Part shown: one piece after another, positions 6,927 through 16,024 of the stretch
Layout: the number at the start of each line of letters is the position of its first letter
How positions within the stretch are numbered: the first letter of the stretch is position 1
Assembly: GCF_002954355.1 (NCBI RefSeq)
Contig: NZ_MQVV01000016.1
Span: 310,001-374,000, forward strand
From: Nonlabens tegetincola
Lineage (GTDB): Bacteria; Bacteroidota; Bacteroidia; Flavobacteriales; Flavobacteriaceae
Direction: 5' to 3'
Length of the DNA: 64,000 nucleotides
Program-made: the position numbers and the translations under genes
The notes under the pieces: generated by a model
Told to the model about the DNA's origin: nothing
What the model saw: the letters and a program-made list of their open reading frames with translations, nothing else
Database searches by the model: none

Positions 6927-8120
6927 ATGAAATTACTATACTATTTTTCAGTTTGTTCTATACTATTATCTGTTGCCTGTAAAGATTCATCTAAAAAGGA
7001 AATCGCACAGTCTGGCGATAATATCAATAAAAATGTGACAGTCGCAGATTCGAATAATCAGGTTCCTGATACCGATGTGCCACTTATTGATGATCAAAAA
7101 GATTACATGATCAAACAAGTTTTGGAAAACGATGGTATCATTTGGGGAATGGATTGGTTGCCAAATAATGAGCTATTATACACTACCAAACAAGGTCAAG
7201 TTTTTCGCTTTGATGGCAAGAAGAATTATGAAATAAAAAATATCCCAGAGGTGTATATACGCGGTCAAGGCGGTTTGATGGATATAACTGTACATCCTAA
7301 TTATAAGGAGCAGCCATTTATATATTTAAGTTATGCAAGTACATCAGGTCAGGGATCTGGTGGGAATACAACCATAGCCAGAGCAAAATTAATTAATGAT
7401 GAACTTATAGATCTTAACGTCTTGTACAAGGCTGTACCTAATACAAAAGCCGGACAACATTTTGGCTCTAGATTTACGTGGGATAAGGAAGGTCATTTAT
7501 ACTTTAGTGTTGGTGATCGCGGTAATCGTGACGGAAACCCACAAGATATAACAAGAGATGGAGGAAAGATTTATAGAATAATGGACGACGGATCGATTCC
7601 TAAAGACAATCCATTTGTAAATGAATCAGGTGCCAAAACTGCCATTTACAGTTATGGTCATAGAAATCCACAAGGGCTTACCACTCATCCTATATCTGGT
7701 AAAGTTATGGATCATGAACATGGACCACGTGGCGGTGATGAAATTAATACTATTGTTAAAGGAGTTAATTATGGGTGGCCTGTAATTAGTTATGGAATCA
7801 ATTATGACGGTTCTACTTTTACAAGCTTGACTCAAAAAGAAGGAATGCAACAACCTGATTGGTACTGGAAACCTAGTATTGCACCTAGTGGATTTGCCAT
7901 AATTAATAATGAAGCTTATGGAGATTGGAATGGAGGTTATCTAGCTGGTTCATTAAAGTTTCAATACCTAGAACTTTTATACAACATAGATGGAAAAGTA
8001 ACCAAACGAGAAAAAATAGCTGACGGTATTGGTCGCGTAAGAGATGTTTCCATCGGTCCAGATAATTACATATACATTTCAGTGGAATCAAGGGGTATTT
8101 ATCGTATAACACCTAATTAA
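6927..8120 (+). CDS. PQQ-dependent sugar dehydrogenase lipoprotein (GSDH family)
   Basis: A soluble aldose/glucose-type dehydrogenase with a six-bladed propeller, expected to oxidise a sugar or related compound outside the cytoplasmic membrane. Signal peptide plus lipobox place the lipidated Cys at residue 18 (LLSVAC). Family motifs are GQHFGSR (after AGQ), SYGHRNPQGL, and EHGPRGGDEIN followed by NYGWP. At 397 aa it has normal length. A cytochrome c lipoprotein follows after 22 bp and is the likely electron acceptor. No pqq synthesis genes are present, so the cofactor may be scavenged. Substrate unknown. Confidence 0.88.
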   Translation: MKLLYYFSVCSILLSVACKDSSKKEIAQSGDNINKNVTVADSNNQVPDTDVPLIDDQKDYMIKQVLENDGIIWGMDWLPNNELLYTTKQGQVFRFDGKKNYEIKNIPEVYIRGQGGLMDITVHPNYKEQPFIYLSYASTSGQGSGGNTTIARAKLINDELIDLNVLYKAVPNTKAGQHFGSRFTWDKEGHLYFSVGDRGNRDGNPQDITRDGGKIYRIMDDGSIPKDNPFVNESGAKTAIYSYGHRNPQGLTTHPISGKVMDHEHGPRGGDEINTIVKGVNYGWPVISYGINYDGSTFTSLTQKEGMQQPDWYWKPSIAPSGFAIINNEAYGDWNGGYLAGSLKFQYLELLYNIDGKVTKREKIADGIGRVRDVSIGPDNYIYISVESRGIYRITPN

Positions 8121-8142
8121 TGATTAATCTAAATTTTCAGAT

Positions 8143-8586
8143 ATGAAAAACATATTAGCTTGTTTATTTACTGCATTTATACTGTGCTCATGTGGAACAG
8201 ATAAAGAAAAGAAACAAACAATCAAGTTAAAAGAACCGACTAAGAAAGAACTTACAGCGATTGAAAAAAGCGCCCAACGCGGTAAAGAAATTTATAGAGA
8301 GTTATGTGTTACCTGTCACCTGACTAATGGTAAAGGAGTTACAGGAGCATTTCCACCGCTCAATCCTAGTGACTGGATCACTGGTAAACGTAAAGAAAGT
8401 ATTCACGCCGTTAAATATGGTCTAAAGGGAGAAATTGTAGTAAATGGAGTTACTTATAATAATATAATGCAGTACCAAGGTCTAGATGATGAAGAGGTTG
8501 CCGATGTACTTAATTATATCATTGACACCTGGAATCCAACTGAAAAGATGGTCACCGTTGAAGAGGTCCAACAAATTAAAAAATAA
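8143..8586 (+). CDS. Cytochrome c lipoprotein, partner of the dehydrogenase
   Basis: A 147-aa class I cytochrome c. The lipobox Cys is at residue 17 (FILCSC), the haem site CVTCH is at 55-59, and a Met in NNIMQYQGL near residue 110 is the likely sixth ligand. It lies 22 bp after the PQQ dehydrogenase and shares its terminator, so it probably carries electrons from that enzyme to the respiratory chain. Confidence 0.9.
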   Translation: MKNILACLFTAFILCSCGTDKEKKQTIKLKEPTKKELTAIEKSAQRGKEIYRELCVTCHLTNGKGVTGAFPPLNPSDWITGKRKESIHAVKYGLKGEIVVNGVTYNNIMQYQGLDDEEVADVLNYIIDTWNPTEKMVTVEEVQQIKK

Positions 8587-8594
8587 TATAATGA

Positions 8595-8624
8595 AAAAGC
8601 CCATCACAGTGTGATGGGCTTTTA
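8595..8624. terminator. Bidirectional terminator
   Basis: AAAAGCCCATCACA and TGTGATGGGCTTTT form a near-perfect stem between the convergent cytochrome and DUF2853 genes. Confidence 0.9.
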
Positions 8625-8642
8625 TTATATAATAGTATAGTC

Positions 8643-8978
8643 TTAGTTGTAAATTGACTCCTTACCGTGGTGTACACAAAGCATGTAATAAATAATAGCA
8701 CGATATTTAGCTCGTTCACTTTTTCCGTACTTTTCAATCACAGCTTCAACAGAATCCATTAAGTTATCACCTGATAAACCTAATTTCTTTTTCAAGTAGT
8801 TGTCTACCACACGTTGCATTTCACTACTTTCTGCGCTTACGGTTTCAGCATCTTTATTATAAATAGAAGGACCTAATCCCTTAGTAACCTTTCTAAGTAG
8901 TTCCTCGTCCAGTTTTCCACCTACTTTTTCCTTGTAAGCTTTAACGTACTTCTCTACTCTTTCATCAAATTTACTCAT
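8643..8978 (-). CDS. DUF2853 family protein
   Basis: A 111-aa, highly charged, all-helical soluble protein beginning MSKFDERVEKYVKAYKEKVG, with LLRKVTKGLGPSIYNKD and AKYRAIIYYMLCVHHGK later. This is the DUF2853 pattern; the family has no established role. It stands alone, with a terminator at its 3' side. Confidence 0.8.
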   Translation of the reverse strand: MSKFDERVEKYVKAYKEKVGGKLDEELLRKVTKGLGPSIYNKDAETVSAESSEMQRVVDNYLKKKLGLSGDNLMDSVEAVIEKYGKSERAKYRAIIYYMLCVHHGKESIYN

Positions 8979-9029
8979 AATAATGTTCGTTAGTTAAAAA
9001 GTTAAAGGCTAAAGTTAGTTAAATAAATG

Positions 9030-10703
9030 TTATCGTAAAAATTTAAAATAATTTAATAAAATCTCGTCATTCACTTTACTTGGAGTAACTATTTCTAACA
9101 ATTGTGGTTTATCATTTTTTGATAGAAATTGTTGGTACGCTTTCGCGAAAGCGGCCTCATCACCTACTTTGTGATACCCTATATGGTACATCTCGCACAA
9201 CTGTATAGCAGTTAAATCATGTTTGGTTTCAAAATACGTATCAAATTCATGAGTATCCTTATGGCCTGGTAATATTCTAAAAATACCACCACCAGAATTA
9301 TTGATAACTATGATTTTAAAGTTTTTGGGTATGTAGTTATTCCATAATGCATTTGAATCGTAAAAGAAACTAAGATCACCGGTAATAAAAATGCAGGGTC
9401 TGTCGCTTGCCATTGCTGCCCCTATAGCCGTACTCGTGCTTCCATCAATTCCACTTGTTCCACGATTTGCATAAATTTTATGTGAGGTATTCATAGGAAA
9501 TAATTGAGCATACCTTACCGTACTACTATTTCCTAATTGAAGCAGTATGTTATCAGGAAGATTCTGGAATAACAATTTATAAACCTTAAAGTCACACCAA
9601 GGCATAGTTTCAAAATAGGATTTCCTTTTTTCAATTCTATTCTTAAAAGTTTTCAACCAGTATTCCTGATATTGACTATTTACAGTTTTAGTTTGTAAGG
9701 ATTGAACCCATGTAGAAGGCTTTACTTTTATATGACCAGCAAGTTTAAAAAAAGTATCATAGGCTCTTCTTTTTCCTACGTGATAATGAATTTTGGTTTC
9801 AAATTTGCGCAAGTATTGTTTGATTTTTTTACTTACAATCATTCCTCCTATAGTTACCACCATATCGGGTTGTAGGTGAGTAATTTCCTCATCTATATTT
9901 TCAATAGGAGCTATTAAGGTATCTATTCCCCATACCACTTTGTCATGTCGGATATTGGATCCTACCTCACTCATGATTAAAACACTAGGATCTGATGTAA
10001 GTTTGTTTAAATCGGCTTCAGTAAGAACATCAACATTTAAGGTTGAAAGTATGATTAATTTTGAAGAACTTTTATCCCAATGTTTATAGAATTCATCTGG
10101 AATTATAGATGTTTCCTCTTTAAGAATGTCAATAGTTTTAACGTCTTTAATGGTAGACTTCTCTACCCTATTATACAGCGGTTCTTCAAAAGGAATGTTT
10201 ATATGAACTGGACCAGACCTAGCTATGGTGGTGTTTAAGGCTTTATTAAGTAATCTTTCATTAGTTGCGATTGATTCTACCTGTATTTTATCATGAATCA
10301 TGGTAAGCTCGCAATCGTATAAAATATGGTTGGAGTAAACGTGTTTTTGCCTTATGGTTTGACCATCTCCTATATCTATTTTATGCGGCGGCCTGTCGGC
10401 ACTTAAAACGATTAAAGGTATTTCACTATAATAGGCCTCAGTAACTGCCGGATAGTAATTGAGTAAAGCACTACCACTTGTACATAAAAGAGCCACAGGT
10501 TCTCTTAATTGTTGTGCCATTCCTAGAGCTACATGTCCTGCACAACGTTCATCTACAATACTATAACAGGTAAAAAAACTATCCTCAGTAAAACCGATGG
10601 TAAGAGGTGCATTACGTGATCCTGGAGAAATCACAATATGCTTAATTTGTCGTTTCTTAAAAAGCAAAACTACCTGCTGGGCATGAATTATTTCTGGCAA
10701 CAT
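9030..10703 (-). CDS. menD: SEPHCHC synthase (menaquinone biosynthesis)
   Basis: A ThDP enzyme that joins 2-oxoglutarate to isochorismate. The ATG at 10703 (MLPEIIHAQQVV) gives 557 aa; the codon further upstream is TTG and is not needed. Motifs: HIVISPGSRNAPLTI near the N-terminus, VALLCTSGSALLNYYPA, and the ThDP/Mg region ITGDLSFFYDSNALWNN near residue 455. Palindrome copy 3 is read in frame as AFAKA near residue 520. It follows menI and menF on the same strand after a 375-bp gap. Confidence 0.96.
   Translation of the reverse strand: MLPEIIHAQQVVLLFKKRQIKHIVISPGSRNAPLTIGFTEDSFFTCYSIVDERCAGHVALGMAQQLREPVALLCTSGSALLNYYPAVTEAYYSEIPLIVLSADRPPHKIDIGDGQTIRQKHVYSNHILYDCELTMIHDKIQVESIATNERLLNKALNTTIARSGPVHINIPFEEPLYNRVEKSTIKDVKTIDILKEETSIIPDEFYKHWDKSSSKLIILSTLNVDVLTEADLNKLTSDPSVLIMSEVGSNIRHDKVVWGIDTLIAPIENIDEEITHLQPDMVVTIGGMIVSKKIKQYLRKFETKIHYHVGKRRAYDTFFKLAGHIKVKPSTWVQSLQTKTVNSQYQEYWLKTFKNRIEKRKSYFETMPWCDFKVYKLLFQNLPDNILLQLGNSSTVRYAQLFPMNTSHKIYANRGTSGIDGSTSTAIGAAMASDRPCIFITGDLSFFYDSNALWNNYIPKNFKIIVINNSGGGIFRILPGHKDTHEFDTYFETKHDLTAIQLCEMYHIGYHKVGDEAAFAKAYQQFLSKNDKPQLLEIVTPSKVNDEILLNYFKFLR
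9138..9153. repeat. 16-bp palindromic repeat, copy 3 (inside menD)
   Basis: Exact CGCTTTCGCGAAAGCG, read as AFAKA close to the MenD C-terminus (KVGDEAAFAKAYQQ). Confidence 0.97.
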
Positions 10704-11078
10704 ATACCACAAAGGTAATAGCAGGCAATTACATTTCCTTGATATTAACGCTTAATTAAAGCTTAAGCTCGATACTCTTTTGGTCTATCTTAAAACGTCT
10801 TTAATCGAAATAAACGGCAAATCAGAAAAATAATCCAGTATTTGGGAAATTAAAAATTGCTAGGTCCATAAAATTTATCGATATTTAAAGTGTAAATCAG
10901 CCCAATTATGATCCTTATAAAATACTTGATTTTTTACAGTTTTGTACTTTTCTATCAAACGGGAATCTATTGTAAAAAAGCAGTTTATAGTATCATACTA
11001 TCTTTTAGAAGAAATGCTCAGTATGCAAAATCCTTCTCATTCAAGACCAGTTTAATACGTACTGCTTTTAGAAGTATT
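10704..11078. other. 375-bp gap between menF and menD
   Basis: Mostly AT-rich and without a conserved gene. A 58-codon + strand ORF (10908-11084, hydrophobic N-terminus MILIKYLIFYSFVLFY) overlaps the menF stop by 6 bp. It has no recognisable promoter or family and is probably chance. No terminator hairpin was seen, so menD may still be read from the menI-menF transcript. Confidence 0.5.
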
Positions 11079-12116
11079 TTATAAAACACGAAGCATAGTA
11101 CCCATTTTATTCACTGTTTCTAGATATTCTGCTTGGGCATGACTTAATGCTGTTATGCCGCCACCTACGTACAATGTAGCCGTTTTATCGTTCAATTCCA
11201 TGCATCTTAAATTGACAAAAAACTCTGCATTCTTATTGTTGTTATTCACCACTCCTAAAAAGCCTGTATAAAAGGACCTTTCGTATCCTTCATTTTCCTT
11301 AATAAATTGCAAAGCTTGTTTTGTAGGCATACCACAGACGGCTGGTGTAGGATGTAAAGCATTAAGATACTTATACATATTATTTGGGTTAATTTGTGCC
11401 TCAATATCAGTTTTTAGGTGGCAAATTGCTCCTGCTTGTACAGTTTGAGGTTGTGATGTTTCAATATCTGTTGCATCAGTCAATTTGAGTTGTTCAACTA
11501 TATAATCAGTGACTAGCTGTTGTTCTTCTCTCTCTTTTTTTCCCCAATAAATATCGGTCACTCCATCATAAGCTACTGTTCCAGCCAATGACATGGTTTT
11601 TAAAGTCGTGTTTTCGATTTTTAACAATAATTCTGGAGTTGCTCCCATCCAGGCACCTACTTTAGGATGATAAAAAAAGTAGCTGTTTGCCGTTGGATAC
11701 AAATTGAGCAGGCGTTCAAGTAATTTTACTTGTGACAAATGACTTTTAATAGTTTGCTTTCGCGAAAGCACTACTTTCCTTAAATCTCCTTGTTGTAAAT
11801 TATTAATAGCCTTGTCAACAAGTATTACATACTCATCTTTATTTACTTCTTTATCAAATTCTGGAAGAGTACTTTCAACCTTTTGCTGCGTCCAAGGAAA
11901 ACTTATACTATTTTCTACGGGTATATAAACACTATGTTGTTCTTTTAAAAAAGGAGCAAATACAATATAATCTTCTTCAAGAGGTGTAGTTTTATGCCAT
12001 TCTTGATCAGATTGATAGAATAAATTGACGCGATTTTCATTACTTTTTTTAAGTACAAAAAAGGGTAACTCTTGGGCTAAAAGTTGTGATACTTGATGTA
12101 AGAAAGGACTGTTCAC
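11079..12116 (-). CDS. menF: Isochorismate synthase
   Basis: Converts chorismate to isochorismate for menaquinone. It is a chorismate-binding enzyme of 345 aa with a short N-terminal part. Conserved segments are GATPELLL, MSLAGT, HPTPAVCGMPTKQAL and RSFYTGFLG. It starts with GTG at 12116, 2 bp after the stop of the upstream thioesterase. Palindrome copy 4 supplies LSRKQ within the conserved VVLSRK region, so the motif occupies a functional strand, not a surface loop. A siderophore-type DhbC role is unlikely given the men neighbours. Confidence 0.92.
   Translation of the reverse strand: MNSPFLHQVSQLLAQELPFFVLKKSNENRVNLFYQSDQEWHKTTPLEEDYIVFAPFLKEQHSVYIPVENSISFPWTQQKVESTLPEFDKEVNKDEYVILVDKAINNLQQGDLRKVVLSRKQTIKSHLSQVKLLERLLNLYPTANSYFFYHPKVGAWMGATPELLLKIENTTLKTMSLAGTVAYDGVTDIYWGKKEREEQQLVTDYIVEQLKLTDATDIETSQPQTVQAGAICHLKTDIEAQINPNNMYKYLNALHPTPAVCGMPTKQALQFIKENEGYERSFYTGFLGVVNNNNKNAEFFVNLRCMELNDKTATLYVGGGITALSHAQAEYLETVNKMGTMLRVL
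11755..11770. repeat. Palindromic repeat, copy 4 (inside menF)
   Basis: Core GCTTTCGCGAAAGC intact, with both outer bases changed symmetrically (T...A), so the palindrome is kept. Read as LSRKQ in MenF. Confidence 0.95.
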
Positions 12117-12118
12117 TG

Positions 12119-12535
12119 TTATTGTTTTAAAAGAGCAATAGTTGTTAATTTACACAAAGAGATTAACCTATCTTGATCATCTGTTATTCTTATTTGCCAT
12201 AGTTGAGTAGTTCGTCCTTTGTGAATAAAAGATGCGGTCGCATAAACATATCCTTCTTTAATGGATCGCGTATGATTGGCACTTATTTCTAGACCTCTTA
12301 TAGTATATTTTTCGGTATCCAGAAAGAGAAAACTAGCCGCGCTACCTACCGACTCGGCCAAAGCTACACTGGCACCACCATGTAGAACTCCGTCAGGTTG
12401 ATAAACTTTATGAGTAACCGGCATGCGTGCAGTTAGTGTATCTTCTGTAACATCTACATACTCAATATCAAGTGTTTCCATTAGTGTATTACGGCTTATG
12501 GTATTACACTGGTCTATTATATTTTGTTTGTCCAT
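12119..12535 (-). CDS. menI: Hotdog thioesterase, likely DHNA-CoA thioesterase
   Basis: A PaaI/YdiI-type hotdog-fold acyl-CoA thioesterase. The ATG at 12535 (MDKQNIIDQCN) gives 138 aa. The active-site region reads VYQPDGVLHGGASVALAESVG, with the conserved HGG and the catalytic acid (Glu) downstream. Being 2 bp from menF supports a role in hydrolysing DHNA-CoA. The gene symbol rests on context; a general PaaI thioesterase is the alternative. Confidence 0.8.
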   Translation of the reverse strand: MDKQNIIDQCNTISRNTLMETLDIEYVDVTEDTLTARMPVTHKVYQPDGVLHGGASVALAESVGSAASFLFLDTEKYTIRGLEISANHTRSIKEGYVYATASFIHKGRTTQLWQIRITDDQDRLISLCKLTTIALLKQ

Positions 12536-12570
12536 ATCTTTACCCAAAAATAAGCCTACAATATAAATAT

Positions 12571-13218
12571 ATGGTTAAAACTGTCTTATATAATCATACC
12601 AATAGTTACGATACTTTAAACGAATTAACGGATACCACAAAATGTATCTGGATATGTTTTCATGGATTGGGATACTTATCAAAATACTTTAAAAGATATT
12701 TTATCAATTTTCCTAAAGACGATCACTATTTTATAATTCCTCAGGCTCCTTCAAAGTATTATCAAGGCTCTGATTTTAAACATGTAGGTGCAAGCTGGCT
12801 TACTAGAGAAAATACCATGCAAGAAATGGATAATGTTCTTAATTACCTTGATAAGGTAATTACACAAGAAAATATTAAGGGCGATCCTAGAATTGTTTTG
12901 ATGGGATATTCACAAGGTGTTTCAATTGCTACTAGGTTTATGTCACAATACATTTACAATGTAAAGGCCTTAATTATTCAAAGTGGTAGTTTACCACAAG
13001 AGCTTAACGAAAATGATGGCCAACATTTTGAAACTTTTTGTGATAGAATCATACATATATCTGGAACTAAAGATGAATACGTGAACGATAAAGTTATTGA
13101 ACGAGAAAAAGAACGTATTGATACTCTCTTTGGCACAAAATGTGAAAAACATAGACCGGATATAAAGCATGTGGTTCATGTAGAATTGTTACAAACCATT
13201 GCAAAAAGCTTAACGTGA
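12571..13218 (+). CDS. Alpha/beta hydrolase (phospholipase/carboxylesterase family)
   Basis: A 215-aa cytoplasmic hydrolase with the oxyanion-hole region CFHGLGYLSKYF near residue 32, the nucleophile elbow GYSQG near residue 113, and a short C-terminus. The substrate is unknown. ATG 12571 is chosen because earlier in-frame codons overlap menI and encode no conserved sequence. Its TGA overlaps the rdgB ATG (TGATG), so the two genes are translationally coupled. The C-terminal His of the triad is probably in DIKHVVHVE. Confidence 0.8.
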   Translation: MVKTVLYNHTNSYDTLNELTDTTKCIWICFHGLGYLSKYFKRYFINFPKDDHYFIIPQAPSKYYQGSDFKHVGASWLTRENTMQEMDNVLNYLDKVITQENIKGDPRIVLMGYSQGVSIATRFMSQYIYNVKALIIQSGSLPQELNENDGQHFETFCDRIIHISGTKDEYVNDKVIEREKERIDTLFGTKCEKHRPDIKHVVHVELLQTIAKSLT

Positions 13219-13805
13219 TGAAATTATTATTTGCTACCCACAATCAAAATAAATTAAAAGAAATTCAAGCTTTAATGCCGGCTAATATTGAGCTGGTATG
13301 TTTAAAGGATATTAATTTTGAGGAAGACATTCCTGAAACTTCTGAAACAATTTCTGGTAATGCTATTCAGAAAGTAGAATATCTTGTAAATAGAGTCAAG
13401 ATGCCTGTATTTGCAGATGATACTGGTTTACTAGTTGATGCCCTAAATGGTGAACCAGGAGTATATAGTGCAAGATATGCAGGTCCTGAACGTGATAGTG
13501 AGGCAAATATGCAATTGGTCTTAGACAAGTTAGAAAATACTCGCAATAGAAATGCGAGATTTGTTACTGCCATAGCTTTGTCATTACAAGGCTGTCAATT
13601 GTTATTTGAAGGTGTTTGTGAAGGTGTTATCACCGACGAGAAGAAAGGTGAAAAAGGTTTTGGATACGATCCAATTTTTAAACCTAATGAAGCAGATAAA
13701 ACCTTTGCAGAAATGTCACTAACCGAAAAAGGTGAAATAAGCCACCGTGCTCGAGCCTTCAGAAAGCTCATTTCATATTTGGAAGAGGATGTTAACGGCC
13801 GTTAA
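13218..13805 (+). CDS. rdgB: Non-canonical purine NTP pyrophosphatase
   Basis: Hydrolyses ITP, dITP and XTP to keep deaminated purines out of nucleic acids. A Ham1/RdgB-family protein of 195 aa with FATHNQNKLKEI at the N-terminus, FADDTGLLVDALNGEPGVYS, EKGFGYDPIF and SHRARAF. The ATG at 13218 overlaps the TGA of the upstream hydrolase. Confidence 0.96.
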   Translation: MKLLFATHNQNKLKEIQALMPANIELVCLKDINFEEDIPETSETISGNAIQKVEYLVNRVKMPVFADDTGLLVDALNGEPGVYSARYAGPERDSEANMQLVLDKLENTRNRNARFVTAIALSLQGCQLLFEGVCEGVITDEKKGEKGFGYDPIFKPNEADKTFAEMSLTEKGEISHRARAFRKLISYLEEDVNGR

Positions 13806-13859
13806 TATATTGAGAATTTATAGAGTATTGAACTCAATTGAATTATTTTAGCTTATAGA

Positions 13860-14678
13860 ATGAAGCATCTACTATTTTTAATTTTGTGTTTTGGAGTTTT
13901 CTTTAACACCACTACTGCCCAAGACAGTACATCAGTCAAAGTTGATACAGTAAAAACTATCGCAAAAAAAACTAAAGTTACCGGTGTCGTTCTTAATGCA
14001 AAGGACAATTCTCCTCTTGTAAATGTTAATATTGTTAACCTTAATCAAGTTAAAGGAACCGTTACCAATGAAGCTGGAGAGTTTTCCATTACTGCCAAGG
14101 TAAATGACACACTTTTCTTTTCCTATTTAGGTTTTCAAACTATTAATGTACCTGTTACCAACGACTGGATAAAATTTGGAAATGTAACTATTTCTATGAC
14201 CGAAAAAGGGATTGCTCTTGAGGAAGTGGTTGTAGAGGAAATTCAATTAACCGGTTATTTAGAGATCGATGCAAAAAAAGCTCCTATTTATAGCAAGCGT
14301 AGATATAGCATAAGTGGTCTAGAAAAAGGATATGAAGCAGGTGATGAGGAACCAGGAGCGGTAACCAAAGTATTAGGATCTATTTTTAATCCAGCTGATT
14401 TTCTATATAACACCTTTAGTAAGAAAGGTAAATCTCTTAAAAAGCTTAGAGAAATAAAGAAAGCAGACGAGGTAAGAAACATATTACAAAGTAAGTACGA
14501 CAGAGAAACATTGATGAACCTTCTTCAAATGGATAAGGTTAGTATTGATGAAATTCTACGTAATTGCCAATACTCTAAAAAGTTCATTGAAGAAGCTAGT
14601 GATTTACAAATCCTAGATGCTATTAGTGAATGTTATGAGGAATATAAAGTCCTGAAAAAAGAAGATAAAAAGAAGTAA
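13860..14678 (+). CDS. Secreted carboxypeptidase-regulatory-like domain protein
   Basis: The signal peptide ends near TTAQ (residues 18-21). Residues about 40-120 form a CarboxypepD_reg-like beta sandwich (VTGVVLNAKDNSPLVNVNI, then GTVTNEAGEFSI, and LFFSYLGFQT), as at the N-terminus of TonB-dependent receptors but without a barrel. The rest is charged and helical. It probably works in the periplasm or at the outer membrane; exact role unknown. It is 16 bp upstream of the M28 peptidase. Confidence 0.8.
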   Translation: MKHLLFLILCFGVFFNTTTAQDSTSVKVDTVKTIAKKTKVTGVVLNAKDNSPLVNVNIVNLNQVKGTVTNEAGEFSITAKVNDTLFFSYLGFQTINVPVTNDWIKFGNVTISMTEKGIALEEVVVEEIQLTGYLEIDAKKAPIYSKRRYSISGLEKGYEAGDEEPGAVTKVLGSIFNPADFLYNTFSKKGKSLKKLREIKKADEVRNILQSKYDRETLMNLLQMDKVSIDEILRNCQYSKKFIEEASDLQILDAISECYEEYKVLKKEDKKK

Positions 14679-14694
14679 CAATTAATACCACTTT

Positions 14695-15771
14695 ATGTTA
14701 AGTTTAAAAACCATATTATATGCTACAGCAGGATTTGCCCTCGCTGCATCGTGTAATACTATGAAAGGTACCGATGCTGACGCGTCTGGTTCAAATTCTA
14801 GTGAAAATTCAAGTATGATTAATTCATCAATGTCTTCCAAGGAAGAAGTGATGAAATATGCGAATACAATTACAGTTGAAGAATTAAAAGAGCAATTATA
14901 TTTTTATGCTAGCGACGAAATGGAAGGTCGTTATACAGGTGAGCCTGGTCAGAAAAAAGCTGTCGAATATTTGAGAGAGCAGTATAAAAAAATGGGTGTT
15001 CCCGGTGGATTAAATGATGGCGCTTACTTTCAAACAGTACCTGCCTCCTACTTTAGAAAAATTAAAAACGATTCAGAAAATGTACTGGCGTATATAGAAG
15101 GTTCTGAAAAACCAGAAGAAGTACTTGTTATTAGTGCTCACTTAGATCATGTAGGAATGGAAGGTGGTGAAGTTTTTAATGGTGCCGATGATGATGGAAG
15201 CGGTACTATTGCTTTACTTGAAATTGCTGAAGCATTTAAACAAGCAAAAAATGATGGAAAAGGTCCTAAACGTTCCTTACTATTTTTACATGTTACAGGT
15301 GAAGAAATAGGTTTATATGGTAGTAGATATTATTCTGAGAATCCTATTTATCCTTTAGAAAATACCATAGCAAATTTGAATATTGATATGATAGGTCGCA
15401 TAGATCCTCAACAAAAGGATGATCCTAATTATGTTTATTTAATAGGAAGTGATATGCTCTCTCAAGATTTACATGATATGAGTGAAGCTGCCAAAGCAAA
15501 ATATGACATGGATATTCGATTAGATTATAAGTATAACGGGAAAAACGATCCTAATCGCTTTTATTACAGAAGTGACCACTACAATTTTGCTAAAAATAAT
15601 GTACCTGTAATATTTTATTTCAATGGCGTACATGAAGATTATCACAAGGCTACTGATACTCCAGATAAAATTGAATATGATCTTTATCAAAAACGTGCTA
15701 AGTTGATTTTTGTTACAGCTTGGGAACTAGCAAATGCTGATTCAAGACCAGCTCTTAAGGAAAAGGAATAA
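14695..15771 (+). CDS. M28 family zinc aminopeptidase lipoprotein
   Basis: A 358-aa exported metallopeptidase. A signal sequence with a lipobox-like AASC puts the lipidated Cys at residue 20, followed by a Ser/Asn-rich linker. Zinc and catalytic motifs of clan MH are visible: SAHLDHVG, NGADDDGSGT, HVTGEEIGLYGS, NIDMIGR, and a final His in YHKATDTPDK. It likely trims peptides in the periplasm or at the cell surface. A strong terminator follows. Confidence 0.92.
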   Translation: MLSLKTILYATAGFALAASCNTMKGTDADASGSNSSENSSMINSSMSSKEEVMKYANTITVEELKEQLYFYASDEMEGRYTGEPGQKKAVEYLREQYKKMGVPGGLNDGAYFQTVPASYFRKIKNDSENVLAYIEGSEKPEEVLVISAHLDHVGMEGGEVFNGADDDGSGTIALLEIAEAFKQAKNDGKGPKRSLLFLHVTGEEIGLYGSRYYSENPIYPLENTIANLNIDMIGRIDPQQKDDPNYVYLIGSDMLSQDLHDMSEAAKAKYDMDIRLDYKYNGKNDPNRFYYRSDHYNFAKNNVPVIFYFNGVHEDYHKATDTPDKIEYDLYQKRAKLIFVTAWELANADSRPALKEKE

Positions 15772-15794
15772 TTTTTCACTAAGTGATTATATAT

Positions 15795-15827
15795 AAACCT
15801 GCTCGTTATTGAGCAGGTTTTTTTTAT
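15795..15827 (+). terminator. Terminator after the M28 peptidase
   Basis: AAACCTGCTC at 15795-15804 pairs with GAGCAGGTTT at 15811-15820, followed by a T-run. Confidence 0.92.
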
Positions 15828-15970
15828 TAATACTCCACCTATTTAATTATGCTATAGAACTTGTTTAAATAGATACTATAATTTAAGGTTTCACTCGATA
15901 AACACTATTTAATTCACTTTAACTACCTAGACGTATACGACCACCTTAAGTTTATAGAAATACCTATAAT

Positions 15971-16001
15971 AAAAAAACCTCAACATTTTCATGTTGAGGT
16001 T
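15971..16001 (-). terminator. Terminator of the outer-membrane barrel gene
   Basis: AACCTCAACAT at 15977-15987 pairs with ATGTTGAGGTT at 15991-16001. The A7 run at 15971-15977 is the T-run on the minus strand. Confidence 0.9.
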
Positions 16002-16024
16002 AATAGTATAATGTATGTTATTAA

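Noticed and set aside
10908-11084. 58-codon hydrophobic + strand ORF between menD and menF
   Set aside because: No promoter, no recognised family, overlaps the menF stop; likely chance in AT-rich DNA.
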